This document shows, piece by piece, positions 1 through 12,250 of a stretch of 64,000 bases of DNA. The stretch is from Trichopria drosophilae (taxonomy: Eukaryota; Arthropoda; Insecta; Hymenoptera; Diapriidae): positions 21,487,001 through 21,551,000 of the forward strand of contig CM059587.1 of the NCBI GenBank assembly GCA_030407085.1, read 5' to 3'. Below the pieces are notes generated by a model, which ran no database searches, was not told where the DNA came from, and saw nothing but the letters and a program-made list of their open reading frames with translations. How positions within the stretch are numbered: position 1 is the first letter of the stretch; every line of letters begins with the position of its first letter. Both the position numbers and the translations under genes were made by a program.

Positions 1-470
1 ACATTCATTCTGATAAAAATGACTACAACTTCTTAGCATTTTTCCTATTAAGATAGTAAACATTACAATAAAATCAAATCATTTTTACTAGGAAAAGTCT
101 GTCCCAAAATTATCATATGAAATGATAAAATTTCCAACAAAATGTTTCTCCGTGTATCTACCCGAATGTGTGTAAATTAGGGTGTCCCGAAAAAAAATAT
201 TTTTTCAAATTTGATAATGAGACAGTTCGGGCATAATTTGTAGCCTCTGACTACACGTTTTGCGCAAGAAGCTTGAAATTTGTAAATAATTAGTAAATAA
301 ACTATCGTTATGATTCACTATCTTTAGTATAAAGCCAGTTTTATTTAATTTTAAGGTTAGATGTTAGGAACGTGTATTTTAGCAATAGGCATTTAGTTAA
401 TTGATTTAGTTAATTAGCAATATTAGGGGCTAACTGGCATAACTATGCTCAAAACCTATCGGGAACGATA
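1..470. other. AT-rich DNA, nothing recognised
   Basis: No long reading frame, clear inverted repeat or RNA gene is visible. The sequence is AT-rich with short homopolymers. Confidence 0.6.
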
Positions 471-475
471 GAACT

Positions 476-545
476 ATTGTTAGGAATCCAACGTCAGTTT
501 TAAAAAATTAAAAATGGCGGCTGTATCAAATATGACTACAATAAC
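476..545 (+). repeat. degenerate copy of the CTGATTACGAATCTGA / ATGGCGG module
   Basis: The order TTAGGAATCCAACGTCAGTTTT, poly-A, then AAAATGGCGGCTG matches the module seen in better copies near 12.6 and 59.0 kb (a TTACGAATCTGANNTCAGATTTT block, then an A-rich spacer, then ATGGCGG). Only the core survives and no transposon termini are seen. Confidence 0.4.
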
Positions 546-939
546 CACAATTACATTACAAACCATCATAGAAAATTAAACGGCGACTTAACGTCAAGAA
601 AATAAAAAATCGGGTATTTGTTTCTCACCGAAAGAGTATTTTCCGTCACAAAATTCCTCCACCATAGGTGAAGAAACTAGTTCTAGTATTAATATATATT
701 TTTTAAAAAGCTAACATCATTATCACAAAATGGCTACTACAGTGAGAAATTTCTTTTTAAAAGTTAACAAATTTTTTTAATGAAATTTATATACTAAGGA
801 AAAAATGTTCTAAGAATAAAAATGACTTAGAATCTGTCAAAGAATATGCCAAATTTTTTCGGAAGATATTGATGAATCTTTTGATTTTTCGAAATTTTAA
901 AAAATGTCGTTTGAAAAATTTGAAAATTTTTGAAGTATT

Positions 940-1125
940 CTTTGACCAATTCTAAGATATTTTTGTTCCAAGCAAAATTTTTCTAAAGTTTATAGTTTTT
1001 GAGAAAAAAAAATTGTTTATCTTTTCTAGATTTAAAGAATAACAATTTATTTTATCGAAAACTATAAACTTTTGAAAAATTGCATTACAACAAAAATTTT
1101 CAAAGAATTCAATAACCAAAACCCA
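940..1125. repeat. short fold-back repeat, copy 1
   Basis: About 60 bp around AAAGTTTATAGTTTTTGAG (near 985-1003) is repeated inverted as TCGAAAACTATAAACTTTTG (near 1055-1074), around an AT-rich loop of about 50 bp. A related fold-back with the same arm core lies at 63565-63760. No target-site duplication is evident. Confidence 0.5.
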
Positions 1126-1139
1126 AAAGTACAATAAGT

Positions 1140-3040
1140 AAACAAATATTTACATTTTTACTGAAATCAATGTTTACAATTGACCGATAAATACCAAGAA
1201 ATTCCATCATGTTTATTTCAAAACGGTCGAGTAATAAACAATTACTAATTATAGGTATGTAAATTTAGCGACAAATTCCTATAATTTATGAAAACTTGCA
1301 TAATTCTGACAATTTTCATCCAAGAAAAGCGTTTTCAACGCGACATTAAATTCAACAATAATTAAAAAACATTTTCCAATATGAAATAATACCGACAAAA
1401 CATTGTCCAAATTGAAAACAAGGGAAAACACCGTAAATACTTTCAATTGTTATCCCGTATTTATTTTAGTTTCTTAGATTAAGTCAGATCGTTGGAAAAG
1501 TAAACTTTTCAGCATTAAACAAACAACTTTCTCGGCGTAAATTTGGATTTTGGGGGTATCTGAGCAAATTATAGTGTATCAATTTTTTTAGTGCGACTTG
1601 ACCGACACATTGTACTATAGGTCTCCTATAAGTACCTGCAGTTTTTTATTTTTTGGAGCACCGGGTGAGGTATAAAATGCCTCCGACTTATTGCCGTGAA
1701 AAATTACCATGTCCTACCACTGTCTTAATTTTTTCGTACCGCGTTTTGGCTAATAACTCGCCAAACCAGCGTGAGAAATCTCTAGGGGATTTTGCAGATA
1801 CCAACAGTAATAGAGGCAGTCTCGATTTCCTGGTTGGCATATTATGAAATAACTTCAGATTAGGATCTTACTTATTCCAATTCTTCGGATCAAATGGCTG
1901 GATATATCCCAGTATACCTGTATTGGAAAGCCGTTTTATGATCACCGATCAAATAAGTGGGTTGTATTATATACGTTAGTCAAGTACCCATATGCTCCTT
2001 TTTGTTTCTTTTCTCATCCTGAAATTTACCTTTTTCTTATAAAGTGCGATAACCATACCGCATATAGAGTTTTGGCTATTTATCGGTTTACGACCTACTG
2101 TATGCTTCATCCGAAATAATATTATGCATTTCGCAATACGGGCCAGGTACACGACTTTCTAGCCACCTCCTCGTGAGAGTTGTATTGAATTATGCGAACA
2201 CTATTGCTGTGCCAGATCCATGCAGGATGCTCAAAATGAAGGAGTACATGCTGTGGGCAAACTGACAATACGAGTAATGGCTGTGATAAAACATAACATA
2301 TTTTCATTTATTTTGAATTTGTTTTTGAGGTACGTTGAGGAGTATGAACAAATTAAAATATATATTAATACGTTATTACTGCTAATCTTCGAGCAATATT
2401 TGTGAAACATGTATAGAAATGAGTAGGATAAAGCTTAAAATGACAATATTTATGTAACTATTGTAGTGAAATTAAAGACTGATGTATTTCAGCATATCAT
2501 ATAGGGAGAAAATTGATTTGTTGCTGCAGTAGCCCACGGTGGCGTGAAATTGGCATTTTAGGCCCGCAATTGGAGGCGTAAAACTCCATTTTACGCCCTT
2601 GATACATAAATAACTATTTTATGGTCACTTACACGTTGTTAATCCCAACAATCTAGATAGTTAAAATACAATCAAAATTTCTTGCCAGTCAATGTAATCA
2701 ATGAGATTAAAATAATATACACAAAAATATTTCAATTATTTTTTTATATCTATGAAACATGTAACTATTAGTTTAAAAAAAGTTCTCCTGAAATTTGCAC
2801 AACCATATAATACTATATAAGGTACCAAGCAATTTTGATGGATTTTAACAAACTCATCCACAATGTTGTATTGTCACTTTGTTCGCATTTTTACAGTCGA
2901 ATAGAACTGTAATAATTATTTACTAGTGCACATATATTTTTATTAATAAGTAGCTCAATATAAGGCATATTATTTTCTCAAGACTTAATTCGAGTATTGC
3001 GTTTATACGAAATTAGTAATATCCAAATAATTAATAATTA
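1140..3040. other. AT-rich single-copy-looking DNA
   Basis: No gene was recognised. The stretch 1560-2330 is of higher complexity and has short unrelated open frames on both strands (60-64 codons), none with a recognisable domain or splice context. A small inverted motif pairs GGCATTTTAGGCCCGC with GTAAAACTCC around 2550-2600. Confidence 0.5.
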
Positions 3041-3043
3041 TTA

Positions 3044-3106
3044 TTTTTTATTTCAGGTGAGTTACATTTTGGTTGAATTTAAAAGTACACCTGTGTTTGG
3101 TAAGTG
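3044..3106 (+). promoter_or_regulatory. candidate recursive splice site (AG|GTGAGT) with downstream GTAAGT
   Basis: A pyrimidine-rich tract ends in TTTATTTCAG (3047-3056) and is followed directly by GTGAGT (3057-3062), placing a 3' splice site and a 5' splice site back to back. This is the form of a ratchet point in very long insect introns. A second good donor, GTAAGT, starts at 3100, which would define a 43-nt cryptic exon at 3057-3099. No transcript evidence is available, and a motif this short can arise by chance in AT-rich DNA. Confidence 0.3.
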
Positions 3107-3109
3107 CTA

Positions 3110-5780
3110 AATTCAAAATTACATCTAAAAAGCAAAATATGAAATCCTTTGTTCGTTTTAATCTGCTTATTGAACTTACGAAAATAGCCTAAATGTTTAG
3201 TAGTGATTTAGGTTTTGTCCAATTATAATCCCAAGTTGCAAACGGAATATATGATTTACGGATGAACTTTCAATAAAATTGTACACTGTACTTTATACTA
3301 ATCGATTTGATTTTCGCAGAGTGCAGTCGAACTAAACAGTTAGGGTCGGGAGTACATAGTTAAATTAGGATTGGAAACCATTCTGCTGTACCGGAGTTCG
3401 GTCAAAGTGAGGACAATCCTGTAGGGAATCCTGCAGTCTTCGTTTCTTGTGTAACTTAAATGTACCTGAAATATCAGTTAATTCGGAACTTGGAATAGTA
3501 GGATGGGACAATTTGCATATCTCAATTTTCAAGGATTAGGTTCTATAACATAATTTGTATTATAGTAACATTTGAACGCTCTTTTATGTGTTCTAAAAGA
3601 ACTGCTTGTGCTTAAGGAAATTCAATTTCTATTAAGTTTCAAGCTGATTAAAAGTGCTCAATGACATAAGCTCAAAGATTGCGGTATTGAATTGTATCGC
3701 TCACGCGTTTTTATGTCAACTTTCAGGTGGACTATGTGGTCAAAATTTCTGTATTAATGTTTTTTGTAAGTATGCTTTTCTATACTAACATTTTCCTACA
3801 TAATAATATCAAGTAAGGAAGCGGATCAGAAAGGGTTCCAGAAATTATTTACTCGTGGTATATTTCGCTCTTGCAAGATACTGAAGTATATTAGTAGCTG
3901 AACTTCCTCTTTACTCAAAGAAAGTTTGACTTGATCTGTGTTTAAATAGTGGTTTGTATTTTGTATCATATTGGACATACACATTAAAAATGTTTTACCA
4001 AGAATCTTATCTTATTAAGTTATTAGTAATTTGTAACTTGTAGGTTTAAAATGATTAAGCATTACAAGGTGGTCTTTAAATATGAACATCAGAGCGAATC
4101 AAATGCTAGAAACATGTTTAAGAATTATTGTCTAAGTGGGGCCTTCGATAAAAAAATCTGAGATGGATCCATAGTTAATTTTCCTTATTGAAATATTTTA
4201 TTCTTATTAAATTTTGAACTCGACAATGTAAACAAAATGTCTTATCAAATTCCTGTTGGAAAAACAGTATTTATAACGTTTACTTGTATATCTTACTTAA
4301 TTTTTTTGAAGTTGCCGGGTTTAAAGTATGACAAAAGTTATCAAGCTAATCTCGAAATTAATAACTGCAAATTTAAATAAACTGAAGCGATTTCTCAATG
4401 TATATGGCTCTGATACTGCATCACTCTTAAATTTCACGGTTATTTAAACATTGAATATCAAATGAAAATGATTGCCGTATCATTGCTGATAAAGAAAATA
4501 ATAGATGACCGAAAGTCAAATGAATAGAGTTTGAGGTACTTAATCATGGAATCAAGTCATTCGAGTGTAAACAAGATCATCTACAAGTGTATTATTTACT
4601 TCCAAGTACTTTTTGATTAATTTAAGTTCCTTTAATGTGATTAGAGGTGACTAGTAAGTTAAACAGCCAAAATATCGTTTACCGATCCGTTGAAACGAGC
4701 CATTTTTTGTAGTTTGCCTCTCCCCCTAGTATAGTTAACTACGATAATTTTAGTGTGTGTGATTGAGCACATTCTTGCAAATTATCTCCAGCGTAACTCT
4801 ATCCGCCGTTATGCGATACGTTTTGATGCCATTAGTACATACCGCGCATACATGAATGCGTTCAAAGACCCCTTTGAACGTTAGGGTCTGTTCATACCAA
4901 ACACGAAATTTGAAAATATCCTTTCGTTTCTCAAATGCACTGTACTTCTTACGAACAACATATTACTATCCGTCGTTATTAAATTGTCCTAATGCCATCA
5001 TCTAGTATGTTTATTTTTACAAAAATGTGTAAAAATGTATTTTTTAACCATTGCGGTTTCTAGGATGTTTAGTTTCATCTTTTTAATTTCGACTTTAAAT
5101 GGCGTATTACTTATGAAAGGAGACTTTTTTTATTGGCATAGCCTAGAACGTTTGCCAGTGACGCGTAACAGCAGCGACACTCATACGCTTTGAAATCGAC
5201 ATTTCTGACGTAATGTAAGCAATTTTCAATATGACGGTCGCAGAAGCCGATTATTTGCACACGTTACTTTTGCCCTAGGGCGCGAAGTGGATAAAGGCAA
5301 CCAGAGCGTTAAATACTGTATTATAATATACTGAATGGGATTCTTAGTAAAGTCGACTATTTTTTAATTATATTTCGAATAGTTAATGCGGTGCACAACT
5401 GCACTTCATCACTTGATGTAACTGCTGTAAAATAGTTAAAAGAACTAATAATTTGTTAGAGAACTAAAATGAAGCTAATTAGATATTTGCGTTAATTTAA
5501 CTACCACGCGTTAATTGCGTTAATTGAACTTTTTAAAAGAAAATGTCAAACTATTTTATGTTTGTGACGGTAATAATTCGAAAACATTTGTGAAATTTGG
5601 AACACCTTGAATTATTTACGCACTACTTTATTGCTTCAACATTAAGCAAAATAAAATTAAGAATTAATTTAAAAATACGTCCAAACACTACTTTCTATAG
5701 ATTGAACTGCAAATGTTTGGACTTTAAAGCATGTCCGAAAAAAATAGAAATTCACGAAAAGGTTAGTTTCCGGTCCCGTA
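3110..5780. other. AT-rich DNA; no gene recognised
   Basis: Nothing codes convincingly. A second AG...GTAAGT pair occurs at 3727-3765 (TTTCAG before, GTAAGTATG after), weaker than the one at 3057. Higher-complexity patches at 4680-4900 and 5140-5320 could be regulatory but show no diagnostic motif. Confidence 0.5.
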
Positions 5781-5789
5781 TGAACCTAA

Positions 5790-7753
5790 GATGTTCAATA
5801 TTCGGAATGTACGGTATTAGTACTGTTAAAGATTTATTCGATAGCACAGGAAACTAGAAGTTGAAAAATTTTAAAAAGTACCTATCCTACTAGTTCAAGT
5901 TCGCTCTTCAAGATTCCAACAGAAAAATTGAGTTCCATCGCGTCAAATTTGAAGAAAAATTCAACAAAAAATTTCAAATATTTAATCTTACGATGCTTTT
6001 TCGAATTCTCAGAATGTGTTTCGGGAATTTTACTTTTGTACATACTTCCCTACTTCCTTTGAACGACCTCAGTACAGTGATTATTTCTAGGAAAAATATT
6101 TGGATGTTGCAACTCAGAAATTTTGAGTTTCTTAGAAATTACCGAGGAACAAACTGGAGTTTTTTCCAATTTTTTAAATGAGAGTTTTAAAAATTCTTTA
6201 TTTACATTTTTTAACAAATTTTTAGGATTGAACGATAACTTCTGAAAAATGTTGGTATAATCTTTGATTAATTCACTTCCTCAAAAAACTACCAACTTTT
6301 CGACAAAATAGCAAAGAAACAAAATGCTTAGAATTCATCCACGAAGATACGCAATTTTTTAATAGTACAATACTCGCATCGCTCGGGTGACAAACTGCGC
6401 TCGTGTGGGAAATACCAACTTTGCGCACTCGTATCGTATACTATTTTTCCTATTAAGTGCGCAAAGTTCGACACCTATATACAACATTTAAAGTGACGAT
6501 GTAAGGGCGGTGGAGAAGGGGGGTTCGGGGGGCAGAGCCCCCCGACCTAAAACAGTATTTGACTAAATTTATAAATATCTATGTAATACATTATTTATTA
6601 TCGTTATTACTGTTATTTAATATTTTATATAAATTTAAATATTCATTCGCATTCGCGTTTCCGGGTACATTTTCAATTACATTACTATTTTAGATAGAAT
6701 TAACCTATACCTATCGTTTTCCGTACTGAAGAACAGCGATTGAAAGTAAAACAAATGAAAGTTTTGACAGTTCTGTTCTACATGTCTGTATACCTATAGC
6801 GCTACTTTACCGCACGCAAAACTTCATTACCGCACGCAAATTTTCTTTACCGCACGCTAAATTATAAGATCAGTAAAGTGTGGGAAAGTGGCACTTTGCA
6901 CACGCAAATACGTGCGCAAAATCGAACTTTGCGCACTATAATAGGAAAATTCTTTTTCCTGTTAAAATAGTAATTTAATTGAAAATGTACCCAAAAACGC
7001 GAATGCGAATGAATATTTAAATTCATTAAAATTTATATAAAATATTAATAACAATTAATAGTAATAACGATAATAAATAATGTGTTACATAGATATTTAT
7101 AAATTTAGTCTATTTATTTCAAAAGCATTTACAAATACTGCCCCTCCCCCCCTTCTCCACCGCCCTTGCCCCGCCACTTTAAATCTTGTATGTAGGTGTC
7201 GAACTTTGCGTACTTAATAGGAAAAATAGTATACGATACTCGTGCGCTGCGTAGGTGTTCCCACACTTTGCGCACTTGTATCGTAATATACTATTTCAGC
7301 GTTTATTAAAAATTTGATAAAAAATGTAAATAAAACACGTCTGAAAGTATCATTTAAACAATACGAAAAAATTCCAGTATATTCCTCGGTGATTTCTAAG
7401 AACGTTTTATTCGTGACATTTTCTTTTTTAAAGAAGCGCATAGGGTAGAGAAGTAACATTTTTTCTCATAATTCATATTTTATCCTCCTTTGTCCTTAAT
7501 TTCAATAGAATTCTAATATTCGGATTGCGCTAAAGAAATTCGTAATGCTGAATATTTTTAAATTTGTTGGCAATTTTTTTTTTAATTTGACGCCATATTG
7601 GAATTGCTCATGGCTGAAACTCAATTCTGACTTAAGTATCTTCAAGAGTGACGTCAAAAATAGTTTAATTTTGAATTTTTTAACCTTTGCTTTTAATACG
7701 AAATACTTGATTGAAATTCACGTAAACAATCTGTCATTTCAGGCACTAGTGGG
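5790..7753. mobile_element. old fold-back transposon with one TTAA-type end (outer element)
   Basis: The block at about 5850-6236 matches the reverse complement of about 7290-7720. An example is TTCTTAGAAATTACCGAGGA (6122) against the complement of TCCTCGGTGATTTCTAAGAA (7383-7402). Arm identity is only moderate, so the element is old. The right end reads GCACTAGTGGG|TTAATAA (GGG ends at 7753, TTAA 7754-7757), like the other TTAA-type elements here. The left terminus could not be found and 5790 is approximate. A younger fold-back (6361-7292) occupies its centre. Confidence 0.55.
6361..7292. mobile_element. nested fold-back element with 340-bp arms
   Basis: Long terminal inverted repeats run from about 6361-6700 and 6950-7292. 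Both contain TGCGCAAAG-type blocks, ATACTATTTTTCCTATTAAG, a G-rich tract (GGGCGGTGGAGAAGGGGGG, inverted as C-rich on the right) and CGCATTCGCGTTT. The interior has three direct repeats of TTACCGCACGCAAA-like sequence (about 6810-6866). The left arm also holds the hairpin GGGGGGCAGAGCCCCCC. No coding capacity was seen. It lies in the centre of the older 5790-7753 element, so it is the later arrival. Confidence 0.75.
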
Positions 7754-7757
7754 TTAA

Positions 7758-9170
7758 TAATAATTAATGGATACATAATGACTATTCGATATCATTGGAC
7801 ATTTCAAGTATTTCAAATATTACTAAAATATAAGAAATATATTCGATCTTTAAAATGCAACTTACGTGTTATTTATCGTTAGTATTAACAGTATTATTAG
7901 TATCCTATTTAAATCCAAGCGTTAATAATTTTTCATAATACTGGAATAGACATTTAGTTCGAAATTCAAGGACTTATAACGTCTAACTTAACCAGCTTAA
8001 ATACTATACTTTGCCCGGTAGCAAAAAACAGTTGTTTAGCATTCATTGCAATTGTCGGAACGCAGGTGCATATAAACAATGTGCATTTGAACATATCTAT
8101 CAAATGATGTTATGGAAGTGCATTTATCGTACATGACCATAGCATTGCATGTCGGATAAATCGAACAAGCGTGATCTGGAAGCAGGCGGTCTGTAACCAC
8201 TCCTTCAATATTTGGAATTCCTGAAGCATTGGTGGAATCTGCATATTATGCGAATATTACATTCAGGAGTAGTTCACTGTTATACCTGTTTTAACAGTCA
8301 CTCTAAGCCCGGGGTATAATTAATAAGTTCCTCCAACTTCACTGCATGGAAAAACATTAATATGTGAAAATTACTGAAATTGAGGATATCATCAGAGGAT
8401 TTAGACGATCAATACAGTAAAATATTACTGAAGTTTTTAGGAACAACATAAGTTCAGCACAGGAAATGTTTTAAAAAAATTTTGTGATCTTTACCAGATA
8501 TTCGATAATATTTTGATCGAAACATCTTTCTGTAGTGTGGTGTAAACAACAGTATATCCAGTGGGATTTAAATACAACAAAATATGGTATATAGATTTAT
8601 GTTAAGTTGTTTTACAGAACATGACCTTTCGAAGTATTTGTCATGTTTTCGATTGTCTTTGGTAGACTATCCACTACACGTAAATATCTGCTCATCTATC
8701 CGACATCCATTTTCCGACCTAAAATACAGGTCAATCGTGCGTGTCATACGTAATCGTATTGCCACCTATTACCTGTGCATATCTGGATATCCATTTAATA
8801 GCGAGCAGATGCCTACTCCATGTAGACACATACCAGGTAGGTCAAAGAAAATGAATCTGTTAAAACCATGTTCATTTGGTGTAGAACAAAAAAGAAAATA
8901 TTTTGTTTCTTGGTATAAATAGACTGAGAATCACTGAATTTTGAATATCGTTTAAAGAATTTGAAATGATAATGTAGCGATAAAAACGTATATTTGTTTT
9001 GTAATTTATGACATAAAAACTGTATTTCTTTTTATAATCATGAAGCTTCATTTTGGAAAGTTCATTACATTTTAACCTAGTTAATCCTTAAATGCCATAT
9101 AATACACCTTTCGAATAAAGGCTACTTAATGGTACCAGTGAATTTGGCAATTGGATTTGGGTAATGGGAA
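7758..9170. other. no gene recognised; one 112-codon open frame
   Basis: An open frame at 8584-8922 (+, 112 codons) starts with ATG and has a fairly mixed residue composition with several cysteines. It matches no family I know and has no recognisable domain. A possible donor (CCAG|GTAGGT) lies inside it near 8837. The rest is AT-rich with no repeat recognised. Confidence 0.4.
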
Positions 9171-9179
9171 CTCCTAGTT

Positions 9180-9510
9180 TTCGTGGATTTCCCAAGAATA
9201 CAGCATTTTACGTCCGAATATGACGACCGAGACCATGATCAAGGTTATGTCAAGGTGAAAGTTTCGATAGTCCGAATATGGAAAAATTAGTTGGGTTGTA
9301 TTTTCGGACAAAAATGTTTCATACGAAAGTTTTAAGATTATCCCCTAGCTGTTTAATGCTACAATTGAATTTGACCTTGCAAGTTATTCCAAGGTGAACG
9401 TTATTTTTTGAACGGTTATCTCTATGTCTTCATGTACTCGGAAATAGCACAAAATTTTAGGTCCGAATTTTATGACCTTAACCTTGACTATGAAATCCCG
9501 AGATTAATAA
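9180..9510. repeat. degenerate repeat with several AAGGTCA-like half-sites
   Basis: The block contains ATGATCAAGGTTATG, GTCAAGGTGAAAG, TTTGACCTTGCAAG, TCCAAGGTGAACG and ATGACCTTAACCTTGAC, all close to the extended nuclear-receptor half-site TCAAGGTCA or its complement. The phrase GTCCGAAT recurs three times. It resembles an eroded relative of the kind of element at 59952-60598, but termini cannot be placed. Confidence 0.35.
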
Positions 9511-10025
9511 TATACGTAATGCATATCAGACGAGTCCATGTTTTGATGCATCTTGCACGCTGCGTTTGGCAGCGGGGTTCCTTCTCCGGGTTGGTTTTTT
9601 AGTTATGTCTAATCCAAGGTGTGTCTTACAGATGAGAAACCATACCAGAGTTCAGGAACTCCGTCAGCTGAGCCCCTTGAATCATCGAGACGCGAAAACC
9701 CTTCACCTTCATCAAGGTTATTAGATTGTAAGGACAGTGTGGTTATACCCAGCAGGTTAAAGCGAAGTGTGTCGTACTAATTATTTTGTTAATTAGGCAA
9801 TGCAATAATCCTATTTAAAACAAAATATTTACTGCATTGTGTTATTAAAAAATGGTTAACTGAGGAGTTATAAATTAATCTGATCTCGGAATATGGACTA
9901 AATTATGTCTAAAGGTGGCCCTGATAGGTGCTTACAGTTACCATTTAAAGAAATAATTTTGACATTCGAGTTTCCTTTAACCACTTTACTGGTAATGTAT
10001 CATATATAATAACTTCCTCAGTTTT
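9510..10025. other. slightly GC-richer patch then AT-rich DNA
   Basis: At 9530-9740 the composition is more balanced (CGCTGCGTTTGGCAGCGGGG, CGAGACGCGAAAACC). No reading frame or motif supports a gene. Confidence 0.4.
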
Positions 10026-10029
10026 CAAT

Positions 10030-10125
10030 GAATTTACATGAAATTTGGTACATTATAGGTTTTTAAGTCGCTTATTACGAATCTAATGTCACATTTTAAA
10101 AAATCAATATGGCGGCTGCAATTTG
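10030..10125 (+). repeat. degenerate copy of the shared module
   Basis: GAAATTTGGTACATTATAGG, then AAGTCGCTTATTACGAATCT, a TCACATTTT block and CAATATGGCGGCTGC follow the same order as the complete module at 12.6 kb. Confidence 0.55.
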
Positions 10126-10129
10126 TAGG

Positions 10130-11437
10130 GGTGGCGGGGTGCACCGTTCACCTTAAGAAAGTACTGTTTTTAATAAATGCATAAATAATTTCAGATTTGT
10201 TTAACGATTGAAATCAATTCTATAAAGCCCCAACAGTAATATACAAAAAGATTTGAATTTTTACTAACGCTACACGTATTGAATTATAGATTTTAATAAG
10301 TATCAACGATCCAGATCTCCTGTCAAACTTATTCTTATTCACTTAGAAACAATGTAATGAAGATGTAATGAAGAAATGAGGGTATAGGCAATGAAAATTC
10401 TAAAGAAGAATGTATTCAAATTAATGATTCATAAATAATGAGTGTACCTAACCTATGAAATTCGATGACATTATAAATCAATTTGTTGTTAACTCACTTG
10501 TATACATTCAATGTATGTGATTAATTACAAGAAGTTCCATTTCTGATATCCATTATTTTAGTACTGTCTGTACATTTATTTGATCAATAATATGTAAAAC
10601 ATGCCATAAACTTTCTGAGCGGTGTTATCCACTAACGCGCCGCGTTGAAAAGTAACGAATAATTATAAATCAGTATTGTTTTTAGTAGTTTACCAAATAC
10701 CATTTGATAATTAACAGTACTACGAGCCTATTTTTTCATATTTTTTCCCATCAGGTAGTAGTAAAAAGATGGAAAACCGTATATTGTAAAGACCAATTCT
10801 TATCGTATTTATGTCAACTACGTTACAAAACTTTCACATTTTTTTTAAATCAACTTTTAGCAATAAACAATGTAAATTTTTTGTTGAAATTAGATTTTGA
10901 CATGAAGGTCTGTAGTAAAAAAATATAAAAAATAATTTTAACTTAACGGAAAGTTGAGAAATATGAGCGGAATTACCCACTGAGCGGTACAACCCAATAC
11001 TTGGCTACCAGTGAAGCGGTTAAAGTTAGGCTCAAGGTTAAATTCATTTGTGACATTTTCCCCGAAAATGACATGCATCCAAGATATGCCACCACTAGAT
11101 AGAATCGTCTGGATTATTAATATTTTTTAAAATCATTATTGGCAATCTTGGAACATTATTATTACATTGGATATTGTAGTTACATATCGCACTAACGCTG
11201 GTAATATTACTGAAACGCGCCATTTATAGATTTCTGTAGTATACGTTGAAATAATCATAAAAAAAAAATAATTGAACGGAAATATGTTATTTATATTTAA
11301 AATACAATCGTTGGGTTAATAGAAGATTTTAATGGAAGAGAATAATGGTCGTCGTTCTATTCCACGTACCTCAAACGATACGAATAGAGTTATATTTTAA
11401 TTTAAGGTAACCTGATTTTAATGGCTAATGAAGAATT
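10130..11437. other. AT-rich DNA with one TTAA-type transposon end at 11011-11023
   Basis: Reading backwards from 11023, the complement is TTAA-CCGCTTCACTGGTAGCC. This nearly equals the end at 14243 (CCCCTTCACTGGTAGGCC), so 11019 looks like the right terminus of an eroded element of the same family (GGG changed to CGG). The matching left end was not found. The open frame at 10704-10928 has no recognisable domain. Confidence 0.45.
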
Positions 11438-11439
11438 AC

Positions 11440-12250
11440 CCTCGCACAGGAAGCGAATACCTGCCCTCCCCGCCCCGCCCGCCACATTACCCGCTCTCAT
11501 AATATGACCCCCCTCCCCCTTGGCCTTACTCCCTCCCCCGTGGGGTATGTTATAGGCGGTATGGTCAGGTTCAAATGCAAACGTTCTCTGAAATAATCGT
11601 TTAGAACAGCAAATTCCGGGGCGCGTCCATTTTTATCGTATTATCTTCACTAAAATTTCGTATTAACGTATCGTTCGAGCTGACGAGTTAAGCGCTCGGC
11701 GATTGTATTCCACCGACAACTCGAATCCCACCCCGCAGAGGGCGCGGGGAGATAGCGGCTTGCAGTCGTTATCTGGCTAGTCGCATATTCGTAACGTGGG
11801 TAATAATTATCCGCTCGCGAGCCTGCAGGCTTTCGCTAATTAATACGAGTAAAGTGCTGGCTTGTCGAGCTTAATCCGGTCCCTCTCTCTCTCTCGTTGT
11901 CGAGGTCTGACAGCCCGCGCGCACCACTCCGGCTCTGTGTAACAATTGCTGTTTGCTCGATGAGCCAGTTGCAGTTATCCGGCACCCTCTACATGTAGAC
12001 CTCCGAATCTCCGCCAGAACCTAATCGACCAATCTACATACTACTGGGATCCCGTCGTCGGAGTCCTCGTGCCGCCCGAGCGCGCCAACGCGCGCTGCTA
12101 TATATATACAATATACCTCCGACGTCATTTCACCCGTGCATAATCGCAGCGACCTCTGTCGGACCGCAGGCAGACACACGCGAATGCATCCGTATGGCCC
12201 TACCCGGCATCAGCTGTGTTGGCGCTAAGTTGTCCCTCGGTCAACATAAT
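11440..12250. promoter_or_regulatory. GC/CpG-rich single-copy island, candidate promoter or enhancer
   Basis: This is one of the most GC- and CpG-rich stretches in the window and carries no transposon module. It holds C-rich tracts (11460-11540), a CT microsatellite (11882-11896), homeodomain-type TAATTA near 11840, a run of TATATATATA (12103-12113) next to CGACGTCATTT (12120-12130), and a CTCF-like match at 11732-11745. These are the features of a regulatory island or a non-coding first exon. No convincing reading frame or splice site was found, so the gene it serves and its direction are unknown. Confidence 0.45.
11732..11745 (+). promoter_or_regulatory. CTCF-like motif
   Basis: CCCGCAGAGGGCGC agrees at 13 of 14 positions with the consensus CCASYAGRGGGCRS (position 3 is C instead of A). 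It sits in the GC-rich island. This is a motif match only. Confidence 0.35.

Noticed and set aside
6810..6866. Three regularly spaced TTACCGCACGC repeats, CRISPR-like at first sight
   Set aside because: Only three imperfect copies inside a transposon with spacers under 15 bp, in a eukaryotic setting.
8584..8922. 112-codon plus-strand open frame
   Set aside because: No recognisable domain and no splice or promoter context. Mentioned only as an open frame.
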